From Actinomycetota bacterium (GTDB lineage Bacteria > Actinomycetota > Actinomycetes > Actinomycetales > Microbacteriaceae): a DNA stretch of 10,014 nt. The stretch spans positions 1-10,014 of the forward strand of contig VGAV01000058.1 in the NCBI GenBank assembly GCA_016870695.1. The letters run 5' to 3'. Numbering within the stretch: the stretch's first letter is position 1; every line of letters starts with the position of its first letter. Positions 1 through 10,014 of the stretch are shown here, piece after piece. Position numbers and translations under genes: made by a program. The notes under the pieces were generated by a model. It saw only the letters and a list, made by a program, of their open reading frames with translations, ran no database searches and was not told where the DNA came from.

Positions 1-1970
<1,970 letters not shown>

Positions 1971-1977
1971 CGACGCC

Positions 1978-2011
1978 GCGCCCGACGCGCGAGCCCCGCG
2001 GGGCCGGGCGC
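1978..2011 (+). terminator. GC-rich hairpin between argH and tyrS, possible terminator
   Basis: A perfect 12-base palindrome, GCCCCGCGGGGC (1993-2004), is flanked by a 7-bp outer pairing, GCGCCCG (1978-1984) with CGGGCGC (2005-2011), with an 8-base bulge on the left side. It starts 7 bases after the argH stop. There is no T-tract, so termination is uncertain. It could instead be a chance product of the very high GC content, or an mRNA-stabilising structure. Confidence 0.35.
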
Positions 2012-2027
2012 GCCGCCGGCCCGCTGA

Positions 2028-2039
2028 TAGCCTGAAGGG
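2028..2039 (+). promoter_or_regulatory. Candidate leaderless promoter -10 of tyrS
   Basis: TAGCCT (2028-2033) matches TANNNT and ends 6 bases before the GTG at 2040, the same geometry and nearly the same sequence (GATAGnCTG) as at argH. The AAGGGG next to the GTG has no room to act as a normal ribosome binding site for that codon. It could serve the in-frame GTG at 2067 instead, but the spacing there is too long. A -35 is not evident. Confidence 0.5.
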
Positions 2040-3353
2040 GTGTCCGCCCCGATCGACGCCGCGCCCGTGAGCGCCCTCGCCCCCGCCAACGACCCGTCGT
2101 TCGAGAACGTCTGGGACGAGCTGCAGTGGCGCGGCCTCGTGCACGTCTCGACCGACGAGGCCGAGCTGCGCGAGATGCTCGGGGGCGACCCGATCGTGTT
2201 CTACTGCGGCTTCGACCCGACCGCTCCGAGCCTGCACCTGGGCAACCTCGTTCAGCTGCTCACCATGCGCCGTCTGCAGCTGGCCGGTCACCGTCCCTTG
2301 GGTCTCGTCGGCGGATCGACGGGCCTCATCGGGGATCCGCGTCCGACCGCGGAGCGCACGCTCAACACTCCCGAGACCGTCGGCGCCTGGGTGGACCGGC
2401 TGCGCGCGCAGGTCGAGCGCTTCCTCGACTTCGAGGGCGACAACGCCGCGCGCATGGTCAACAACCTCGACTGGACGGCGCCGCTCAGCGCCATCGACTT
2501 CCTGCGCGAGATCGGCAAGCACTTCCGCGTCGGCACGATGCTCAAGAAGGACGCGGTCAGCGCCCGCCTGAACTCCGAGGCCGGCATCAGCTACACGGAG
2601 TTCAGCTACCAGATCCTCCAGGGGATGGACTACCTCGAGCTGCATCGCGCCTACGGCTGCATGCTGCAGACCGGCGGCAGCGACCAGTGGGGCAACCTCA
2701 CCAGCGGCACCGACCTGGTGCGCAAGGTCGAGGGCACCTCGGTGCACGCCATCGGCACGCCGCTGATCACGAACAGTGACGGTACGAAGTTCGGCAAGAG
2801 CGAGGGCAACGCGATCTGGCTGGATGCCGAGATGTGCAGCCCGTGGACGATGTACCAGTTCTGGCTGAACACCGACGACCGCGACGTGATCTCCCGCCTG
2901 AAGGTCTTCACCTTCCTCGCCAAGGACGAGATCGACGGCTACGCCCGCCTCGTCGAGGAGGAGCCTTTCCGCCGCGCCGCGCAGAAGCGGCTGGCTCGCG
3001 AGGTCGTCACGACGGTGCACGGCATCGACGCGGCCGACGCGGTCATCGCCGCGACGGAGGCGCTGTTCGGCCAGGGGGATCCGAGGACCCTGGATGCCGC
3101 CGTCCTCCGCGACGCGCTGGAGGAGCTGCCGAACGCGACGGTCCCCCCGGGCAGCACCGTGGTCGAGGCCCTGCTGGCAAGCGGTCTGGTCACGAGCCTG
3201 AGCGAGGCGCGCCGGGCGATCGGACAGGGCGGGGTGTCGCTCGACGGCGTCAAGGTCACCGCCGACGACGCGGTCGTCGAGGGGACGTTGCCCGGCGGGG
3301 TGTCGGTCCTGCGTCGAGGCAAGAAGACCCTCGCCGGGATCTTCCTGGGCTGA
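2040..3353 (+). CDS. tyrS: Tyrosyl-tRNA synthetase
   Basis: This cytoplasmic class I aminoacyl-tRNA synthetase charges tRNA-Tyr with tyrosine using ATP. The 437-residue protein is of normal bacterial length. The Rossmann catalytic domain begins with the tyrosine/ATP site YCGFDPTAPSLHLGN (55-69), where HLGN (66-69) is the HIGH motif. SYQILQGMDY (189-198) and GGSDQWGN (212-219) line the tyrosine pocket, and KFGKS (250-254) is the KMSKS loop. An anticodon-binding helical region follows. An S4-type RNA-binding domain sits at about 372-435 (VVEALLASGLVTSLSEARRAI, then G-GVSLDG). This layout matches the TyrS type with KFGKS, as in E. coli. The GTG start at 2040 is chosen for the -10 element exactly 6 bases upstream; an in-frame GTG at 2067 would remove nine residues outside the conserved core. 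No T-box leader is present. A DUF4184 gene follows after one base. Confidence 0.97.
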   Translation: MSAPIDAAPVSALAPANDPSFENVWDELQWRGLVHVSTDEAELREMLGGDPIVFYCGFDPTAPSLHLGNLVQLLTMRRLQLAGHRPLGLVGGSTGLIGDPRPTAERTLNTPETVGAWVDRLRAQVERFLDFEGDNAARMVNNLDWTAPLSAIDFLREIGKHFRVGTMLKKDAVSARLNSEAGISYTEFSYQILQGMDYLELHRAYGCMLQTGGSDQWGNLTSGTDLVRKVEGTSVHAIGTPLITNSDGTKFGKSEGNAIWLDAEMCSPWTMYQFWLNTDDRDVISRLKVFTFLAKDEIDGYARLVEEEPFRRAAQKRLAREVVTTVHGIDAADAVIAATEALFGQGDPRTLDAAVLRDALEELPNATVPPGSTVVEALLASGLVTSLSEARRAIGQGGVSLDGVKVTADDAVVEGTLPGGVSVLRRGKKTLAGIFLG

Positions 3354-3354
3354 C

Positions 3355-4182
3355 ATGCCGTTCACGCCGAGCCACGCGGTCGTCGCACTTCCCTTCGTGC
3401 GGACGCCGCTGGTGCCGGCGGCGATCGCGGTCGGGGCGATGACCCCCGACCTGCCGCTGTTCCTCCGCGGCATGGTGCCGCATTACGGCATGACGCACGA
3501 CCCGGTCTGGGTGCCGCTCACCGTGACCGTCGCCCTCGTGCTGCTGCTCGTGTGGCGGTGCGTGCTGCGACCCGCGGTGATCGAGTTCGTCCCGGGCGTC
3601 GTCGCGAGCCGTCTCCCCAGCGAGTGGGAGGGGGGAGCGCGTGCCGGTGCGCGGGAGACGTTCGCCGGGGGAGTGCGCGGTCTCCTGCTGCTCGTGTTGT
3701 CGCTCGCGATCGGCGTGCTCTCTCACATCGTGTGGGACGTGTTCACGCACGAGGGCCGTGCGGGGACCGAGCTGTTCCCGGTGCTCGAGGAGCAGTGGGG
3801 ACCGTTGCTCGGCATCAAGTGGCTACAGCACGGTTCGAGCGCCGCCGGGTTGGCGATCCTCGCCGTCGCCGGTGCGGTCTGGCTCGCCCGGCGTCGTCCG
3901 CGCGCGGTCTCCCGTGTGCTGCCGTCGGCGGTGCGCGTCGTGTGGTGGGCATCGTTGCCGGCCGCTCTGATCATCGCGTCGGTCGTGGGCTTCGTGACGC
4001 TCGGCCCGTTCGACGAGGAGTTCACTCCGGCGCATCTGGCCTACGCGACTCTGCCGCAGGCCTGCGCCGTGTGGGGCGTCGCCAGCCTCCTTGCCTGCAT
4101 CGTCCTGCAGGAGCGCCGACGGAGGACACTACCGCGGAAACACGCGGAATCCGGGTTGCGACACGCCCGGGATCGGGCCTGA
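3355..4182 (+). CDS. DUF4184 family membrane protein, function unknown
   Basis: The 275-residue protein opens with MPFTPSHAVVALPF and MTPDLPLF, which I recognise as the DUF4184 N-terminal pattern; the family has no established biochemical role. About five membrane segments are visible, near residues 53-72, 107-125, 162-178, 195-218 and 232-252. Conserved-looking polar residues sit at membrane boundaries: H7, D32, H48-D49 and a HxxxDxxxH cluster (H124, D128, H132). That pattern recalls the YdjM/DUF457 group of membrane-bound proteins annotated as putative metal-dependent hydrolases, so metal binding is possible but is inference. The C-terminus (from 253) is short and basic. ATG 3355 lies one base after the tyrS TGA, with no good ribosome site, which suggests translation coupled to tyrS. 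The gene ends directly against the first rRNA promoter candidate (TTGGCC at 4183). Confidence 0.85.
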   Translation: MPFTPSHAVVALPFVRTPLVPAAIAVGAMTPDLPLFLRGMVPHYGMTHDPVWVPLTVTVALVLLLVWRCVLRPAVIEFVPGVVASRLPSEWEGGARAGARETFAGGVRGLLLLVLSLAIGVLSHIVWDVFTHEGRAGTELFPVLEEQWGPLLGIKWLQHGSSAAGLAILAVAGAVWLARRRPRAVSRVLPSAVRVVWWASLPAALIIASVVGFVTLGPFDEEFTPAHLAYATLPQACAVWGVASLLACIVLQERRRRTLPRKHAESGLRHARDRA

Positions 4183-4212
4183 TTGGCCAGACCGTGGGGA
4201 CGCACGTAAAGT
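4183..4212 (+). promoter_or_regulatory. rrn promoter candidate P1
   Basis: TTGGCC (4183-4188), an 18-base spacer and TAAAGT (4207-4212) form a moderate promoter that begins directly after the DUF4184 stop codon. The -10 region lies inside a small inverted repeat, GTAA-AGTA-TTAC (4206-4217). The predicted start is near 4219. This is the weakest of the three candidates because its -35 differs from consensus. Confidence 0.4.
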
Positions 4213-4224
4213 ATTACTTGTTCG

Positions 4225-4269
4225 CCCCACAGGGGAGAGCGGAGCGGCCGGAAGGCCCCGCGTCCTCTC
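4225..4269 (+). other. Hairpin cluster between P1 and P2
   Basis: CCCC-ACA-GGGG (4225-4235) is followed by a branched fold: GAGAG (4235-4239) can pair with CTCTC (4265-4269), with a GGCC-GGAA-GGCC hairpin inside (4246-4257). The folds share G4235, so they compete. They would lie at the very start of a P1 transcript. A terminator for the tyrS-DUF4184 transcript is possible, but there is no T-tract. Confidence 0.3.
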
Positions 4270-4298
4270 AAGCGGTGAACGAATCCCCATCACAATAC

Positions 4299-4327
4299 TT
4301 GAGAGCTTCGGCGCGAAGGTCTACGAT
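4299..4327 (+). promoter_or_regulatory. rrn promoter P2
   Basis: TTGAGA (4299-4304), an exact 17-base spacer and TACGAT (4322-4327) form a promoter with near-consensus -35 and a -10 fitting TANNNT. The predicted start is around 4334, about 330 bases before mature 16S. Confidence 0.7.
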
Positions 4328-4391
4328 GAGGAACCCGCCACTCGGCACTTGTCCTCGACTCTCCTGCTCGTCAGAGCGGTTGGATGTCGAC

Positions 4392-4419
4392 TTGACAGAT
4401 CGAGCGCGGCATATAAGGT
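4392..4419 (+). promoter_or_regulatory. rrn promoter P3
   Basis: A perfect -35, TTGACA (4392-4397), a 16-base spacer and TAAGGT (4414-4419) form the best promoter in the window. An alternative -10, TATAAG (4412-4417), would leave only 14 bases between the boxes and is less likely. The predicted start is near 4426, about 240 bases before mature 16S. The adjacent GC-poor leader supports this being the main rRNA promoter. Confidence 0.8.
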
Positions 4420-4425
4420 AGTGAA

Positions 4426-4666
4426 GTTGCCTCACGGGTAGGTCGAGAGATCGTTTCTGTGGGTGCGTCCGTTCCTTGAGAACTCAACAGCGTGCACTTG
4501 TCAAATGCCAATTTATTCCTCGTCGGTCTTCGGACTGCGAGAAATTCCTTTGGATCAAAGACCACTCCTTCGGGGGTGGCAACGGATAGTCAGCAATGAT
4601 GTATCTCTTTGGTCAGTTTCAAACTCGCTGCGGCACGGTTTTTCCCCGTGTTGTATGCATTTCTTT
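4426..4666 (+). other. 16S rRNA leader
   Basis: This stretch carries no protein gene and is much less GC-rich than the genes before it. It holds the 5' arm of the 16S processing stem (4465-4496) with TTGAGAACTCAACAG (4476-4490), itself partly self-complementary (TTGAG-AA-CTCAA). Further in are two UUCG-capped hairpins: CGGTC-TTCG-GACTG near 4527-4540, and a 7-bp stem CCACTCC-TTCG-GGGGTGG (4562-4579). A hairpin CACGG/CCGTG (4634-4650) lies just before 16S. ATCTCTTTGG near 4603-4612 faintly resembles an antitermination boxA but I would not assign it. Confidence 0.75.
4465..4496 (+). other. 5' arm of the 16S precursor processing stem
   Basis: These 32 bases pair without gaps with 6366-6397 in the 16S-23S spacer: 25 Watson-Crick pairs, 4 G-U pairs and 3 mismatches, including an unbroken run of 12 pairs (TGCACGCTGTTG on the spacer side). 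Such stems enclose the whole 16S RNA and are cut by RNase III in bacteria. The cut positions cannot be read from the sequence. Confidence 0.8.
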
Positions 4667-6195
<1,529 letters not shown>

Positions 6196-6365
6196 AGCAT
6201 CTGGCACTACAGTCTTCGGGTTGTGGTGTCCAGGCGCCGGATCAGACCGAATGTGTCTGCCGGTTAGCTCATGGGTGGAACATTTGATGGGGTGCTCAGT
6301 CTGAGGATTCTGGATCTAGTACGCAGCTTGCTGTGGGAACGGTTCGGGTCGGAGGGGTGGGTGCA

Positions 6366-6397
6366 TGCACGCTGTTGGGTCCTGAGGGGCCGGGCGC
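6366..6397 (+). other. 3' arm of the 16S precursor processing stem
   Basis: This arm pairs with leader bases 4465-4496 (see that entry). It lies about 177 bases after mature 16S, so the enclosed 3' trailer with its two hairpins must be removed later by other nucleases. Confidence 0.8.
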
Positions 6398-6486
6398 TGA
6401 TCGCGCTAGTCGGAAGGCTGGTGGTGGTTGGTGGCTGTTCCTCGAGGGCCTTTTCCTGCGCCGGTGTTCGGTGGTGGGGGAGGGTA

Positions 6487-6526
6487 CCGCCCGTACTTTG
6501 AGAACTACACAGTGGACGCGAGCATC
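6487..6526 (+). other. 5' arm of the 23S precursor processing stem
   Basis: These 40 bases pair collinearly with 9728-9767: 33 Watson-Crick pairs, 4 G-U pairs and 3 mismatches, with a 10-base perfect run at CAGTGGACGC. The arm contains TTTGAGAACTACACAGTG (6497-6514), similar to the motif in the 16S leader arm. The stem encloses the whole 23S RNA and is the expected RNase III substrate. Confidence 0.85.
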
Positions 6527-6562
6527 TTCGACATGATCCTTCGGGATGGTGTCGTGAAGATG
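6523..6562 (+). other. Long UUCG-capped hairpin before 23S
   Basis: CATCTTC (6523-6529) pairs with GAAGATG (6556-6562), continuing through GACAT and ATCC to a TTCG loop, with a 2-base bulge and one G-G mismatch. Its base shares 6523-6526 with the outer end of the 23S stem, so the two folds compete at the junction. It probably helps define the processing junction. Confidence 0.6.
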
Positions 6563-6609
6563 ATCTTAAAGATCATTAGTCAATTTTTTGACGATTCAAC
6601 TCATGTGAT

Positions 6610-9713
<3,104 letters not shown>

Positions 9714-9816
9714 AACACACCGTTTTTGGTGCTTGCGTCCACTGAGTGGTTCTCGATGTACGGTCGGGAACACAACAATGAAATAGTCGTTGTTGGTTTT
9801 TGAAACATCAATAGTG
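9714..9816 (+). other. 23S-5S spacer
   Basis: It contains the 3' arm of the 23S stem (9728-9767) and two hairpins before 5S: a 9-bp stem CAACAATGA/TCGTTGTTG (9773-9795) followed by GTTTTT, and GAAACA (9802-9807) pairing with TGTTTC (9815-9820), which covers the 5' end of 5S. There is no tRNA gene. Confidence 0.8.
9728..9767 (+). other. 3' arm of the 23S precursor processing stem
   Basis: This arm pairs with 6487-6526 (see that entry). It starts about 15 bases after the mature 23S end, so little 3' trimming is needed after the cut. Confidence 0.85.
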
Positions 9817-9934
9817 TTTCGGCGGCCATAGCGAGAGGGAAACGCCCGGTCACATTCCGAACCCGGAAGCTAAGCCTCTCAGCGCCGATGGTACTGCAGG
9901 GGGGACCCTGTGGGAGAGTAGGACACCGCCGGAC
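9817..9934 (+). rRNA. rrf: 5S ribosomal RNA
   Basis: The 5S RNA is about 118 nt. The terminal helix pairs TTCGGCGG (9818-9825) with CCGCCGGA (9926-9933), with one wobble pair. The conserved loop CCGAACCCGGAAGCTAAGC (9857-9875) is present, as is GATGGTACTGCAGGGGGGACC further on. It is the last gene of the operon, 9 bases before a strong terminator hairpin. Ends are estimated from the helix and may shift by one or two bases. Confidence 0.95.
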
Positions 9935-9942
9935 TTCTTCAA

Positions 9943-9976
9943 CGAAATGGCCACCCAACGCTGGGTGGCCATTTCG
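9943..9976 (+). terminator. rrn operon terminator
   Basis: A perfect 15-bp stem, CGAAATGGCCACCCA (9943-9957) and TGGGTGGCCATTTCG (9962-9976), encloses the loop ACGC. It lies directly after 5S. The tail GCATTTACAG has only a short T-run, so it relies on stem strength, as many actinobacterial terminators do. Being perfectly symmetrical, it might also stop transcription from the right. The remaining 38 bases (9977-10014) show nothing I can identify. Confidence 0.9.
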
Positions 9977-10014
9977 CATTTACAGGCACATTTCGACGTC
10001 GCCGCCATGGCGTG

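Noticed and set aside
4603..4612. boxA-like ATCTCTTTGG in the 16S leader
   Set aside because: The match to known boxA is too partial and no boxB or boxC partner is clear.
9773..9800. Hairpin plus T-run before 5S as an intrinsic terminator
   Set aside because: The stem is AU-rich and it lies inside an operon where 5S must still be transcribed; a processing hairpin is more likely.

Overview
The window is chromosomal DNA from a high-GC actinobacterium, almost certainly a Microbacteriaceae member close to Microbacterium. The signs are very GC-rich coding DNA, a 16S gene of about 1,523 nt whose sequence reads as Microbacterium, an extra block of roughly 100 nt in the 23S that marks high-GC Gram-positives, and a 16S-23S spacer without tRNA genes. 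Everything recognisable lies on the + strand.

Left part (1-4182), four protein genes. The first is the 3' end of a DUF418-type integral membrane protein. Its stop overlaps the start of argH (argininosuccinate lyase, last step of arginine synthesis) by 4 bases. After a GC-rich gap of 69 bases comes tyrS (tyrosyl-tRNA synthetase), then, one base later, a DUF4184 membrane protein of unknown function. argH and tyrS each carry a GATAGnCTG element whose TANNNT core ends exactly 6 bases before the start codon. This is the actinobacterial pattern for leaderless mRNA, so each gene may have its own promoter as well as any read-through.

Middle (4183-4666), rRNA promoter and leader. Three promoter-like pairs lie in tandem; the two nearest the rRNA are strong. 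The first -35 candidate begins directly after the DUF4184 stop codon, and no convincing terminator separates the protein genes from the rRNA operon.

Right part (4667-9976), one complete 16S-23S-5S operon ending in a perfect 15-bp terminator hairpin. The spacers hold long complementary arms: the 16S leader pairs with a segment in the 16S-23S spacer (32-nt arms), and a second spacer segment pairs with the 23S-5S spacer (40-nt arms). These are the precursor stems that loop out 16S and 23S for RNase III-type processing. Both 5' arms share a TTGAGAACT...ACAG motif.

The window holds housekeeping translation and arginine genes. I found no mobile element, CRISPR array, defence system, toxin-antitoxin pair or other exotic system. 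The points worth a second look are regulatory: the paired leaderless starts, the tandem rrn promoters abutting a protein gene, and the processing-stem architecture.
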